DNA of 64,000 nt from Methylobacterium sp. 17Sr1-1 (GCF_003173775.1 NZ_CP029552.1:4467001-4531000), one strand, 5' to 3'; shown: positions 1 through 9,008, counted from the first letter of the stretch. Notes: generated by a model from the letters alone, not told the origin. Numbers and translations are program-made.

Positions 1-664
1 CCGCCCGCCGGGGCGTCGAGACCTCCGCCACCGGCAGGGCGCCGTCGTCGGTCAGGGTCACGAAGCGCCGGCCGTCATAGGCGAGGAGCGCCCCGGTCTC
101 GATCTCGAAGAACCAGCCGTGCAGCGAGAGCCCGCCCTTGGCGAGCGCCGCCGCCACGCTCGGATGGGTGCGCAGATGGGCGAGCTGCACCACCACGTTC
201 TCGAGGGCGAGCGCCCGCAGGCGGTCCGTCGGGTCGATGTCGTCCGGATAGGCCTCGCAGACGATGCGCTCGGCGGCGTGGCTGTGGCGCAGCCAGGCGG
301 CGACGTTCGGCATCGCGGCGAGCGCGCCGGGCTGCATCAGCCCCTTCATGGCGCCGCAATCCGAGTGGCCGCAGACCACGATGTCGCGCACGCCGAGCGC
401 CACCACCGCGTACTCGATCGCCGAGGAGACGCCGCCGTTCATCTGCGAGAAGGGCGGCACGATGTTGCCGGCGTTGCGGCAGACGAACAGCTCGCCGGGG
501 CCGGCCTGGGTGATGTGCTCGGGCGCGACCCGGGAATCGGCGCAGGCGATGATCAGGGCCTTCGGCTGCTGGCCGTCGCGCACGAGGCGCTCGTACATCC
601 GCTGCTGACCGGGGAAGACGCTGCCGCGGAAGGCGGAGATGCCCTGGATGATGCTGCTGTCCAC
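1..664 (-). CDS. Beta-class carbonic anhydrase, 3' end outside window
   Basis: Interconverts CO2 and bicarbonate with an active-site zinc, in the cytoplasm. Counting from the GTG start, the zinc ligands and activating pair are visible: C41-A-D43-S-R45, then H100 and C103 in CGHSDCGAMKG. This is the complete beta-class (CynT/Can) set. About 221 codons are present and the C-terminus runs off the left edge. GTG was chosen because AAGGA lies six bases upstream on this strand and homologues start at about the same point. No cyanase or other partner is visible beside it, so a general CO2/bicarbonate supply role is the safe reading. The family call is secure; the exact subtype is not. Confidence 0.93.
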   Translation of the reverse strand, partial: MDSSIIQGISAFRGSVFPGQQRMYERLVRDGQQPKALIIACADSRVAPEHITQAGPGELFVCRNAGNIVPPFSQMNGGVSSAIEYAVVALGVRDIVVCGHSDCGAMKGLMQPGALAAMPNVAAWLRHSHAAERIVCEAYPDDIDPTDRLRALALENVVVQLAHLRTHPSVAAALAKGGLSLHGWFFEIETGALLAYDGRRFVTLTDDGALPVAEVSTPRRA

Positions 665-780
665 GGGGGGTCCTTGTGTGAAGGGCAGGAGAGTTCCGCC
701 GTTTGGGAATGCTGGCTTAGGTCGGCTCGCGCGTGCCCTGCCCCCGCGAGCGGCAGGGCTGTCCGGAGAAACTCTGCGCC

Positions 781-1035
781 TTACCGGCCGACCGCCCATC
801 GGCCGCCGCGCTCCAGCCCGTTGCCCCGCTCCGTCACCATCGGCTGACCCTGGATCTGCCCGGTGCCCGCCCGCTGCGACAGGTACGAGCGGGGATCGTG
901 GTAGGGATCGGAGACGTAGCTGCTCATGAAGCCGCCGCCCGCGGCCTGGCGGCTGCCCTCGCCGCCTTCGGCCTGCGCGGCGGCCGGCAGCGCGACGGTG
1001 GCGGCCAGAATGCTCAGGACGACGATCGTCTTCAT
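781..1035 (-). CDS. Small secreted protein of unknown function (84 aa)
   Basis: The N-terminus MKTIVVLSILAATVALPAAAQA is a clear signal peptide with an AxA-type cleavage site near residue 21. The mature part is only about 60 residues, rich in Gly, Ser and Arg, with no cysteine pair and no recognised domain. A strong ribosome site (GAGAGGATAG) lies just before the ATG. I recognise no family. A periplasmic or surface role is inferred from the signal peptide alone. It stands alone between the carbonic anhydrase gene and the divergent leader-ORF/ABC gene. Confidence 0.7.
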   Translation of the reverse strand: MKTIVVLSILAATVALPAAAQAEGGEGSRQAAGGGFMSSYVSDPYHDPRSYLSQRAGTGQIQGQPMVTERGNGLERGGRWAVGR

Positions 1036-1318
1036 CGAACTATCCTCTCTCGATCGACTGTAATGATGGACCGAACCGATCCGGTCCGGCGATGAAGATG
1101 AGGATCATCGAAGAAATCATCTTGCGATGTGCGACCACGCACCCAAGGGCATTCCGAACAATAATCCCGCATGCGATGCGACCGCGTGCGGCTCCGCACG
1201 TCTGTGCTGGGGATGGATGCCCTTGCGGCGGATGATCCGGGACGCGGGCCCGTCCGCCCGCCCGGCTTGACCGCTCCGGCCCGCGCGGCCCATACCTCGC
1301 GCAACATCGAGGAGGCCC

Positions 1319-1432
1319 ATGGTCACCATCGCGAGACGGCCCCCGGGCCTGACCCCGCGCACCGGGCCGGCGCGGCCCACCGGCGCCTCTCTCTCCGGCG
1401 CCCCCTCCCCCCGGTCCCGTCGCCCGCGCTGA
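1319..1432 (+). CDS. 37-codon leader ORF translationally coupled to the ABC gene
   Basis: An ATG with an excellent GAGGAGG ribosome site three bases upstream opens a 37-codon frame rich in Arg and Pro (starts MVTIARRPPG, ends RSRRPR). Its TGA overlaps the ATG of the downstream ABC gene as TGATG. The ABC gene has no comparable ribosome site of its own inside this frame, so re-initiation after the leader is the likely way it is translated. Several Pro-Pro and Arg-rich stretches could slow ribosomes. The peptide itself matches no family I know. An alternative is that the ABC gene starts further upstream in its own frame. Confidence 0.45.
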   Translation: MVTIARRPPGLTPRTGPARPTGASLSGAPSPRSRRPR

Positions 1433-4164
1433 TGGACCGCGATCCGATCGTCTTCGCCTGGCGCGCCGCCAAGCGCCGGCACGCCGCCGCCGTCGCGGTC
1501 GCCCTCGGGCTCGGCGGCCCGCTGGTCGGGCTCGGGCTGCTCGCCCTGCGCGACCTCGTCGACGAGCTGCTGGCGCTCGCCGAGCCGGGACGCGGGCCGA
1601 TTCACTTCCTCCACCTGGTGGTGCCGCTGCCGGAACGGTGGGGCGGCCACGGCCTGGTGCTGGTGCGCGGCTGGCCGCTGCCGGAGAGCGCCCTGACCCT
1701 GTGGGCGCTGGGCTGCCTGATCGGCGTCGCCCTGTCCCTCGCCCTCCTCGGCTGGGGCGTGGCGCGACTCTGCGTGACGGCGCAGGGAGAGGCGGTGCGC
1801 CACCTGCGGGAGCTCGCCGAGGACGCGATCCTGCGCTCCGGGCCGGCCGCCCGCGACGATGCGCGGGCGCTCGCCGGCCAGGTCGGGGCGGCGATCCGCG
1901 CCGCCGACGGGCTCTTGGCCGTCGGCATCCTGGTCCCGGCGCTGGCGGCGGGCGCCACGCTGGTGGCGCTCGCGGTCGCGGCGGCCGTGGCGCCGCGCCT
2001 CGTCGCGGTGGCGGGCATCAGCCTCGTGGCGGCGGCGCTCGCGCGCCAGCTCCTCATCGCCCGCACCGAGCGCCGGGACGACCAGCGCCGCCTGGAGGGC
2101 GCCGCCCTGGAGCGCGGCCTCACCGACCTGGTGCGGCGCCTGCCGGCGGTGCGGGCCCACGGCACCACCGCCTTCGAGCATGCCCGCCTCGGCCACGTCG
2201 CCGAGCGGGCCCGCCGGGCGCTGACGGCGACCGAGGACGAGCTCTCCCGCGCCCGCGCCCCGGCGCTGGCCCTCACGGTGCTGGTGCCGACGATCGTGCT
2301 CGCCGCCGCCCTCTGGCAGGGGCCGACGCCCACCGCCCCGGTGAGCGCCGGCGGCCTCTCGGCGGTGCTCGGGGCGCTGGCCGTGGCGTCGAGCGCGGTC
2401 GCCGCCTTCCTGCGCCAGAACCGGCGGCGGCGCGCCGCCCTGCCGGCCTTCCGGGAGATCGCCCGCGCCACCGCCTCGCTCGAGGCCCGCGCCCGGGCGC
2501 CGCGCCGGCTGCGCAGCCAGTCCGAGAATCTGCCCGACGGCGGGCCGATCGTGCTCGCCAACGTCGCGGCCTACGATCCGGCCTCGGGCGAGCGGCTGAT
2601 CGGCCTCGACCTCACCGTGCCGATGCCGGGCCACGTCGCGATCCTCGGCGACCGCGGCAGCGGCGGGCGGGTGCTGGCGGCCCTGATCGCCGGCCAGCTC
2701 GAACCCACCGCCGGGGCGGTCACCTATGCGGGCATCGACCTGCGCTCGGTCGAGCCGGCGGAGCGGGCCCGGCGCATCGCCTATGCGGGCGCCGAGCCGG
2801 TGCTGATGGCCGGCACGCTCCTGCAGAACCTGCTCTACGGCGATCCCGCCTTCGCCGACGGATCGAGCCCGGACGCCAGCACGCCGCATGCCGGCGAACT
2901 CGAGGAGCGGCTGGTCGAGGCCCTGGCGGTCACCGGGCTCGACCGGTTGGTCTATGGCCGGGGCCTGGCCAGCGTGCTGCCGCGCCGGCTCGACGCAGGC
3001 ACCGCAACGGCGATCGTCGAGACGCGGGACGCCCTGCGCGCCGCGCTGACGGCGGACCACGCCGCCCACCTGATCGAGCCGTTCGACCCCGCCCGCTACA
3101 ACCGCCAGGCGACGGTGGGCGAGAACATCCTGTTCGGGGCGCCGGTCGGCTCGGCCTTCTCGGAGGCGCGGCTCGCCGGCCATCCCTTCACCCGGGCGGT
3201 GCTGGAGGCCGAAGGCCTGACCCGGCCGATGACCGAGATGGGGCTCGCCATCGCCCGGGCCACCGTCGAGATCTTCTCCGACCTGCCGGACGACCACCCG
3301 CTCTTCGACGCCTTCTCGCTGTTTCCGGCCCGGGAGCGCGGCTTCTTCGAGGACCTGGTGGCGCGCCAGCCCGAGGCCTCCGGCTGGCGCCGCGGCCCCG
3401 CCGGCCAGCGCGACCGCGCCCGGCTGATCGGCCTGTGCCTGCGCTACAGCGAGACCCGGCACCGCTTCGGTCTCATCGACGAGGCGATGGAGGCGCGCCT
3501 CGTCGCGGCGAGGCGCACCTTCGCGGCGCTGCTGCCGGCCTCGCTCCAGGGCTCGGTGGAGTTCTACGACCCCGGCAAGGTCACCGCCGCGGCGAGCCTG
3601 GAGGAGAACCTGCTGTTCGGCCGCATCGCCGGCGCCGAGGCCGGGGCCGGGGCGCGGGTGCGCAGCCTGATGCAGGCGGTCCTGCGCGAGCGCGGCCTGG
3701 AGCGCACGGTCTACCGCTTCGGCCTCGCCAGCCAGGTCGATCCGCGGGCGGCCGACAGCGGCCTCGGCGGACGCGACGGCTTCACGCCCTCCGAGCGCAT
3801 GGCGATCGACCTCGCCCGCTGCCTGGTGCGCCGGCCCGACATCCTGGTGATCGGCCTTGCCCTCGACGACCGTGGCGCGCCCGAGATCATGGCGGGGATC
3901 GCGCGGCTGCGGGCGGCCCGGGCCGGGCGCGGCCTCGTGGTCTGCCTGCCGGACGAGTGCCGGCCGGATCAGTCCGGGTCGAATCTTGCAGCGCCCTTCG
4001 ACCTCGTGCTGCGGGCCGAGCGCAACACGGTGGTGCCGGCCGGCCACACCGGTCCCTCGTCGACTCCCCCCGAGGTGGGACTTCCCGCGACGGCCGCGCT
4101 CGGGCAGGATGCTGCAGAATCCACAGGGTCCGTGCGCGAGCACACCCGCTTAACGACAGATTAG
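1432..4164 (+). CDS. Large ABC-exporter-like protein with degenerate ATPase motifs
   Basis: 910 aa. The N-terminal half has several hydrophobic segments (about residues 20-45, 85-110, 160-205, 280-325) like a type IV ABC membrane domain. The C-terminal half is built like an ATPase but every catalytic motif is changed. The P-loop is G406-D-R-G-S-G-G-R413, so the Walker A lysine and Ser/Thr are lost. The signature region near residue 784 reads FTPSE instead of LSGGQ. Walker B (803-810) is DILVIGLA, without the Asp-Glu pair. The switch histidine is not visible. About 370 residues separate P-loop and signature, and this stretch repeats a 'T..ENLLFG'-like segment three times. From memory, large alphaproteobacterial ABC proteins share this split layout with intact motifs, so this is a diverged member. 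The start at 1432 gives MDRDPIVFAWRAAKRR, the expected N-terminus. The gene is probably not ATP-hydrolysing. Confidence 0.7.
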   Translation: MDRDPIVFAWRAAKRRHAAAVAVALGLGGPLVGLGLLALRDLVDELLALAEPGRGPIHFLHLVVPLPERWGGHGLVLVRGWPLPESALTLWALGCLIGVALSLALLGWGVARLCVTAQGEAVRHLRELAEDAILRSGPAARDDARALAGQVGAAIRAADGLLAVGILVPALAAGATLVALAVAAAVAPRLVAVAGISLVAAALARQLLIARTERRDDQRRLEGAALERGLTDLVRRLPAVRAHGTTAFEHARLGHVAERARRALTATEDELSRARAPALALTVLVPTIVLAAALWQGPTPTAPVSAGGLSAVLGALAVASSAVAAFLRQNRRRRAALPAFREIARATASLEARARAPRRLRSQSENLPDGGPIVLANVAAYDPASGERLIGLDLTVPMPGHVAILGDRGSGGRVLAALIAGQLEPTAGAVTYAGIDLRSVEPAERARRIAYAGAEPVLMAGTLLQNLLYGDPAFADGSSPDASTPHAGELEERLVEALAVTGLDRLVYGRGLASVLPRRLDAGTATAIVETRDALRAALTADHAAHLIEPFDPARYNRQATVGENILFGAPVGSAFSEARLAGHPFTRAVLEAEGLTRPMTEMGLAIARATVEIFSDLPDDHPLFDAFSLFPARERGFFEDLVARQPEASGWRRGPAGQRDRARLIGLCLRYSETRHRFGLIDEAMEARLVAARRTFAALLPASLQGSVEFYDPGKVTAAASLEENLLFGRIAGAEAGAGARVRSLMQAVLRERGLERTVYRFGLASQVDPRAADSGLGGRDGFTPSERMAIDLARCLVRRPDILVIGLALDDRGAPEIMAGIARLRAARAGRGLVVCLPDECRPDQSGSNLAAPFDLVLRAERNTVVPAGHTGPSSTPPEVGLPATAALGQDAAESTGSVREHTRLTTD

Positions 4165-4341
4165 GCCGTCCGAGGGAACCTTCATCTTGCGCTCATCGTT
4201 CGTGAGGCACATCTCTCGTGCACAGCCCACCATAGTGTCTTGCCGGACCGTCCGGCCGGAGCATCCGCCATGTGCGTCATCGCACATCCAACCCAGACAA
4301 CCCCCATCACGGTCGCCGGCATGACAACGAGGGGTCCTCTC

Positions 4342-5229
4342 ATGGAAGCCGGTCTGACGCTCCGGTTCTGGGGCGTCAGGGGGTCGACCTGTGCCTCCGG
4401 TCCGGAATTCGTGGAATTCGGCGGACATACCCCCTGCGTCGAGGTCCGCTGCGGCGAGCGGCTGTTCGTGATCGATGCCGGCACCGGCATCAACGCCTTC
4501 GGCGCACATCACCGCGACCGGCTGCCCCAGCGGGTCGACCTGCTCCTGAGCCACCTCCATCTCGACCATGTCGGCGGCCTGCCGTTCATGAAGCCGGCGG
4601 TGCTCGATCCCTCGCGCGAGATTCACACCTGGTGCGGCAACCTCGACGGCGCGAGCGCCGCCGAGCCCCTCGACCGGCTGTTCTCGCCGCCGCTCTTCCC
4701 GATCACCCTCGACGTGCTGCCCGCCCGCTTCGTCCATCACGGCTTCAGGGCCGGCGAGAGCCTGACCTTCCCGGACGGCGCCGTCGTCGACACCATCCCC
4801 CTCGAGCATCCCCAGGGCGCCACCGGCTACCGCTTCCGCCATGGCGGCCGCAGCGCCTGCTACATCAGCGACCTGGAGCATTCCGAGCCCTGGCCCGATC
4901 CGGCCCTGCTCGACTTCGTGCGCGGCGCGGACCTCGTGATCTACGACGGCATGTTCACGCAGGGCGAGTACCCGGCCTGCCGCGGCTGGGGTCACTCGAC
5001 CTGGCAGAAGGGCGTCGAGCTGTGCCGCGCCGGCGATGTCGGGCGGCTCGCCATCGTGCACCTCTATCCCCAGCACACCGACGCGCTGCTGCGCGACCTC
5101 GAGGGCCAGATGCAGGCCGACATGCCCGGCGCCTTCGTCGCCCGCGAGCGGCAGGAGATCACCTTCGCGGCGGTCGCGGCGGAGAGTTCGCGGCGCCGGC
5201 GGGTCGCGCGGGTGGCGGCCGTCGCCTGA
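4342..5229 (+). CDS. MBL-fold metallo-hydrolase
   Basis: 295 aa. The N-terminal LRFWGVRGS and DAGTGI segments and the metal motif H71-L-H73-L-D75-H76 are diagnostic of the metallo-beta-lactamase fold, in the PhnP/RNase Z-like phosphodiesterase branch. Further metal ligands are likely H156 or H158 of the LEHPQG stretch, the Asp in YISDLEH, and the C-terminal HLYPQH. Substrate is unknown; a phosphodiesterase acting on a cyclic nucleotide or similar ester is only an inference. The start at 4342 is preferred over 4240 and 4321 because GAGGGG precedes it and homologues begin at the same strand. It lies 177 bases after the degenerate ABC gene on the same strand and may be co-transcribed. Confidence 0.85.
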   Translation: MEAGLTLRFWGVRGSTCASGPEFVEFGGHTPCVEVRCGERLFVIDAGTGINAFGAHHRDRLPQRVDLLLSHLHLDHVGGLPFMKPAVLDPSREIHTWCGNLDGASAAEPLDRLFSPPLFPITLDVLPARFVHHGFRAGESLTFPDGAVVDTIPLEHPQGATGYRFRHGGRSACYISDLEHSEPWPDPALLDFVRGADLVIYDGMFTQGEYPACRGWGHSTWQKGVELCRAGDVGRLAIVHLYPQHTDALLRDLEGQMQADMPGAFVARERQEITFAAVAAESSRRRRVARVAAVA

Positions 5230-5325
5230 GAGCCTGTTCGAGCCGAACAGCCATTCCCGAACCCTCGACGTCATCCCGGGGCCGCGCAGCGGAACCCTGG
5301 ATAACCGCGAGGGTGTCACTTGAAG
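5230..5325. repeat. Interspersed palindromic repeat, family C copy 1
   Basis: Just after the MBL gene lies a hairpin (CTGTTCG-AGC-CGAACAG, 5234-5250) followed by a GTCATCCCGGGGCCGCGCAGCGG core. A related block is at 34350-34430 with the same CCGCGCAGCGGA core flanked by ATGAC-type ends. No T-run follows the hairpin, so it is not a standard terminator. It is probably a short mobile palindrome of the kind scattered in Rhizobiales genomes. Confidence 0.55.
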
Positions 5326-5375
5326 GAGAATCATCGCGGCTCGCTCACGCGAGGCAATGCCCCGCGCAAGGCACC

Positions 5376-6380
5376 TCAGAACGCCGCGGCGGCCCAGCCC
5401 GAGAGCAGCCCGGCGCCGAGCACCAGCACGAAGGCGGCGGCCCACAATTCGAGCACGCCGACCGCGATCGCGCCGCCCTGGCCGCGGCCGCCGGCGAGCC
5501 TGAGCGCCAGGGCCTTGGCGAAGACCGCGAGCGCCGCCAGCACCCCTGTGGTGAGCGCGGTGCCGAGTGCCATCGCGAGCGTCGCGGCCACGCCGGCCCA
5601 CAGGATGCCCTGCGACAGGGCGAAGACCAGCACCAGCACCGCGCCGGCACAGGGCCGGGTTCCGGCGGCCAGCACCACGCCGGCCTGCTCGCGCCAGCCC
5701 GCCAGGCGCTCCACCCTGGTGCCGTCGGCGAGACCCGCATGGCCGCAATCGGGCCCGCAGGCCGGCCCCGCCTCGCGGTTGAGGAGCCGGGCGAGCTGGC
5801 CGGCCTTGCGCCAGGTCACCGCCGCCCCGAGGAAAGCCACGCAGGCGAAGCCCGCGGTCTCGATCACCGTGCCGGCCTGGTTGAGGCCGGCGGCAGTCAG
5901 GCGCAGCAGCACCGCGCCGCCGCCGACCAGCGCCAGGGCGACCACGGCCTGAAGGAGCGCCGCAAGCAGGCTCAGGGCGAAGCCGCGCTTCAGGGCGCGT
6001 TCGCCCGCCATCAGGTAGCCGGCGATCACCGCCTTGCCGTGGCCCGGCCCGGCGGCGTGCAGGACTCCATACGTAAATCCGAGGCCGATCAGCGTCAGGG
6101 TGCCGTCGCGCCCGGCCTTGACCGCCGACACCGCCGCCTGGAGCGCCCGGGAGAAGCCGGCCTGCATCGCGAGCAGCCAGGCGCCGAGGCTGGTGGCGCC
6201 GGTGGGCGCCGCCTCGCGAAAGCCGATGCCGAAGGGCGAGCGCGGCGGCGCCCGGAAGCCCGGCGCCAGGAGCCCGAGCAGGCCTGCGAGCACGAGAGCG
6301 GCGGCCAGGACCGCGAGCGCCGCGAGGCCGAGCCGCTGCAGGCCGCGGGAGGGGGGCGTGAGGCTGAGCGTGCTCAGCAT
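5376..6380 (-). CDS. NicO/RcnA-type nickel/cobalt transporter
   Basis: 334 aa inner-membrane protein with about six hydrophobic segments. The family signature HAAGPGHGK (His-x4-Pro-Gly-His-Gly-Lys) is present near residue 107, and a second conserved block, GTRPCAGAVLVLVFA, is in the C-terminal half. A Cys/His-containing loop (CGPDCGHAG) between the two halves could bind metal. The start overlaps the last codons of the DUF1007 gene (ATGCTGA), so the two are translationally coupled. This pair is a known arrangement in which the periplasmic DUF1007 protein delivers or modulates the metal. Whether it imports or exports Ni/Co cannot be told from sequence. Confidence 0.88.
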   Translation of the reverse strand: MLSTLSLTPPSRGLQRLGLAALAVLAAALVLAGLLGLLAPGFRAPPRSPFGIGFREAAPTGATSLGAWLLAMQAGFSRALQAAVSAVKAGRDGTLTLIGLGFTYGVLHAAGPGHGKAVIAGYLMAGERALKRGFALSLLAALLQAVVALALVGGGAVLLRLTAAGLNQAGTVIETAGFACVAFLGAAVTWRKAGQLARLLNREAGPACGPDCGHAGLADGTRVERLAGWREQAGVVLAAGTRPCAGAVLVLVFALSQGILWAGVAATLAMALGTALTTGVLAALAVFAKALALRLAGGRGQGGAIAVGVLELWAAAFVLVLGAGLLSGWAAAAF

Positions 6381-7027
6381 GCGACGACGATCCGGTTGGC
6401 GAACTGCACCCCGTAGGTCGAGGCGGCGGTCATCGCCTCGAAGAACGCCTCCGACATGCCGGTCGCCGCGGGGGCCGGGGCGGCGCTCTTCGGCCGATGC
6501 GCCGTGGCGCGGCAACTGGCCGGGGCGCCCTTGAGCGTCGCGAAGCCGTCGCCATCGGCGAGGCTGAAGGCGACGAAGTAGGTCGGGTCGAAGACCTCGA
6601 GCGAGGCGGTACCGGCGACCGGTGCTTTGAGCGGCAGGGTGAAGCGCAAGGTGAGCTGCCCGTCGGCGAAGGTCATCGCCGGATCGGCCGCTTTGCCGAG
6701 ATCCTGCTTGCGGCCGTCGACCTTCAGGAGCGTGAAGTAGCCCTGCTCGCCGAGATTCTCGGCGTTGTCGCGGGCGAGCGCCGCCAGGGCCGCCGGGTTC
6801 ACCGGCCCGGTCGGCGACTGGCCGAGGCCCTGGATCGCGAAGGCGGAATAGGTCGGGTCGAAGGTCCAGGCGTGGCGCACCGCCCGCAACGCCCCGTCCG
6901 GCCCGTAATCGAGCTCGGCCCTCGTGGTGATCCAGACATGCGGATGCGCGAGCGCCGGAGTCGCCGCGACGAGCACGGCCCCGGAGACGAGGAACGGGAG
7001 GAGCGGGAGGCGATACGGGCGCGGCAT
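6374..7027 (-). CDS. DUF1007 family exported protein, partner of NicO
   Basis: 217 aa with a signal peptide ending in ATPALA, directly followed by HPHVWI, the conserved His-x-His motif at the mature N-terminus typical of DUF1007. That exposed HPH can bind a divalent metal. The family motif YSAFAIQGLGQ region and a C-terminal FFEAMTAAS stretch fit the family too. It overlaps the downstream NicO gene by seven bases, so both are made together. Role inferred: periplasmic accessory for nickel/cobalt movement. The start at 7027 has AAGGA about ten bases upstream and gives a proper signal peptide; the longer in-frame extension would place the signal peptide internally. Confidence 0.85.
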   Translation of the reverse strand: MPRPYRLPLLPFLVSGAVLVAATPALAHPHVWITTRAELDYGPDGALRAVRHAWTFDPTYSAFAIQGLGQSPTGPVNPAALAALARDNAENLGEQGYFTLLKVDGRKQDLGKAADPAMTFADGQLTLRFTLPLKAPVAGTASLEVFDPTYFVAFSLADGDGFATLKGAPASCRATAHRPKSAAPAPAATGMSEAFFEAMTAASTYGVQFANRIVVAC

Positions 7028-7205
7028 GACGCTTCGTCCTTCGGCGGTGCTCGCCCCTCGTGGTGAACCGGCGGCGACGCGCGGCGCCGTCCGGTGCGCA
7101 CTGGTCCCGCCGCATTGCGGCGGGAGCGGGGCGGGCGCCGCCGGTTTGCCCCTCCCCGCCTCTTCTGCCACTCCAGGCGGCGTCACACACGCGGGAGCAC
7201 CCGGC

Positions 7206-8057
7206 ATGAAGGACTTTCCGGCCGCCTACCAGGTTAGCGAGGGCTCGGCCCTGTCGGTCGACCGGCCGTTCTACGAGCGGATCGCCGCCGAGACCGGCGG
7301 GCGCACCCTCGTCGACGCGTTCACCATCCCGATCCGCACCGGGCGGGCCTGGAGCGTGCCGGCCGGCCACGTCTTCCGCGTCGTGGCGCCCGAGGGGCCG
7401 CAGGTCGGCGACCTCAACATCTGGAACCGGCACGACCCGCGCGAGCGGCTGTGGGCGGCGCGCACCCGCCAGCTCCAGGGCGCGCACGTCACCACCTTCG
7501 ACCGGCTGTGGTCGACCCTGCCGTTCCTGCGCCCGCTGGTCACGATCACGGCCGACAGCTTGAGCCATTACGGCACCGACGAGTATGGCGGCCGGGTCCA
7601 CGACCTGCTCGGCACCCGCTGCGACCCCTACGTCAACAAGCTGCTCACCGGCCAGGACTTCCACTTCCACTGCCACTCGAACCTCGTCCGCGCGGTGATG
7701 CCGTTCGGCCTGACCGAGTTCGACGTGCACGACGTGCTCAACGTGTTCCAGGTCACCGGCCTCAACCACGACGACCTGTACTTCATGCGCGACTGCCCGG
7801 CGCAGGCCGGCGACTACCTCGAATTCTTCGCCGAGATCGACCTGCTCTGCGCCCTCTCGACCTGCCCGGGCGGCGACCTCTCGGTGCCGCTCTGGGGCCC
7901 CGACGCCCGCGACCCGATCGACGTCTGCCGGCCCTTGGGCGTGGAGATCTACCGGCTGGCGCCGGAACTGACGGAGGGCTGGCAGAGCCCTGAAGTCGCG
8001 CCCTATCGCGGCCAGCACGGGCTGCGGCCCGAGAAAGGCTGGTGGGACAAGGCCTAG
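7206..8057 (+). CDS. DUF1989 / urea carboxylase-associated family protein
   Basis: 283 aa soluble protein. It shows the family's pattern: the AGHVFRV and GDLNIWN strands of a beta-barrel, CDPYVNKLLTG, the His/Cys cluster FHFHCHSN, and a conserved C-terminal VPLWGPDARDP block. In this family the Cys/His cluster binds a metal, probably zinc, and members often sit beside urea carboxylase or guanidine-carboxylase genes. Here there is no such gene nearby. The adjacent convergent gene encodes a TSUP permease. The reaction is not established for this branch. A GGGAG element precedes the ATG by about eight bases. Confidence 0.8.
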   Translation: MKDFPAAYQVSEGSALSVDRPFYERIAAETGGRTLVDAFTIPIRTGRAWSVPAGHVFRVVAPEGPQVGDLNIWNRHDPRERLWAARTRQLQGAHVTTFDRLWSTLPFLRPLVTITADSLSHYGTDEYGGRVHDLLGTRCDPYVNKLLTGQDFHFHCHSNLVRAVMPFGLTEFDVHDVLNVFQVTGLNHDDLYFMRDCPAQAGDYLEFFAEIDLLCALSTCPGGDLSVPLWGPDARDPIDVCRPLGVEIYRLAPELTEGWQSPEVAPYRGQHGLRPEKGWWDKA

Positions 8058-8059
8058 AT

Positions 8060-8815
8060 CTACCGCAGCGGCAGCGCCAGGCAGACCGCCAGCAGGATCA
8101 CCGTGTAGGCCACGGCCCGGAAAACCCGGTCGGAGGCGAGGCGAAAGCCGTGCGATCCGACCGCGAGGCCGAGTCCGTAGGGCAGGAGAAGCGGCAGGGC
8201 CTCGGCGAAGCGGGGGCCCGACAGCACCCCGGTCGCCGTGAACACCACGCCCGACACCAGGGTCGAGAGGCCGAAATAGGCCATCAGGTTGCCGCGCACC
8301 TGTCCGGCCGAGGCGCGCTGGCTGGCGAGCCAGAAGACGGCCAGCGGCATGCCGCCCAAAGCGGCAAAGCCGCTCGCCAGCCCCGAGGCGCCGCCGGTGG
8401 CGAGGGAGAGCGGCAGCGAGGGCACGCCGCGGTAGCGCCAGCCCGAGACCAGGGCGGCGAGCGCCAGCAGGATCGCCCCGGCGGTGATCCAGCGGGTGAC
8501 GCCGGGGTCGAGCCGCGTGAGGAGCCAGGCGCCGACCGGCAGCAGGAGCGTGGAGCCGACGAGCAGCGGGATCACCTCGCCCCAGGTCGCCCGCCGGGCG
8601 GAGCGGGCGCCGAACCACAGCGAGAACGGCGCGTCGACGACCCAGATCAGCCCGACCGCCGCCGCCGGCCCGACCGCGGCGGCGGCGATCGGCACGAACA
8701 CCATCGCGAAGCCGAAGCCGGTGAAGCCGCGCACCAGCCCGCCGACCAGGGCGGCGAGGAACAGGGTGGCGGCCCGGGCATCGAGAGGCAGGAGCGCGGC
8801 GAGAGCAGGCGGCAT
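8060..8815 (-). CDS. TSUP (TauE/SafE) family membrane permease
   Basis: 251 aa with about eight hydrophobic segments. The family signature is at the N-terminus, [14 protein letters not shown], and is partly repeated near residue 140 as [11 protein letters not shown], the two-fold repeat typical of TSUP proteins. The family moves anionic sulfur or carbon compounds such as sulfite, sulfoacetate or taurine-derived acids; the substrate here is unknown. It ends two bases from the convergent DUF1989 gene. No sulfur-metabolism gene lies nearby. Confidence 0.85.
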   Translation of the reverse strand: MPPALAALLPLDARAATLFLAALVGGLVRGFTGFGFAMVFVPIAAAAVGPAAAVGLIWVVDAPFSLWFGARSARRATWGEVIPLLVGSTLLLPVGAWLLTRLDPGVTRWITAGAILLALAALVSGWRYRGVPSLPLSLATGGASGLASGFAALGGMPLAVFWLASQRASAGQVRGNLMAYFGLSTLVSGVVFTATGVLSGPRFAEALPLLLPYGLGLAVGSHGFRLASDRVFRAVAYTVILLAVCLALPLR

Positions 8816-9008
8816 GATGCCACCACGCTGCCACGGCTACGGTTCGTCAAGATGTCGGCCGCAAGAGTGTCCGCGCGCGTTCACGGAACGTCCCGCGGTG
8901 GCGGCGGCGCCGTTTCCCGGCTACGGAGGCGGCGCCCTTCGCGCCGGGACGGTTTCGCGGCATGATGCGGGCGCCGCCTGCACCCACGGCAAGGACTTTC
9001 GAGCGGCG

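Noticed and set aside
1117..4143. 1008-codon open frame on the minus strand opposite the ABC gene
   Set aside because: Low-complexity Arg/Gly/His/Gln composition, no domain, and fully antisense to a frame with clear ABC structure. It is a high-GC shadow.
5234..5250. Hairpin CTGTTCG-AGC-CGAACAG as an intrinsic terminator of the MBL gene
   Set aside because: Only seven base pairs and no T-run follows; it fits better as the start of a family C repeat.
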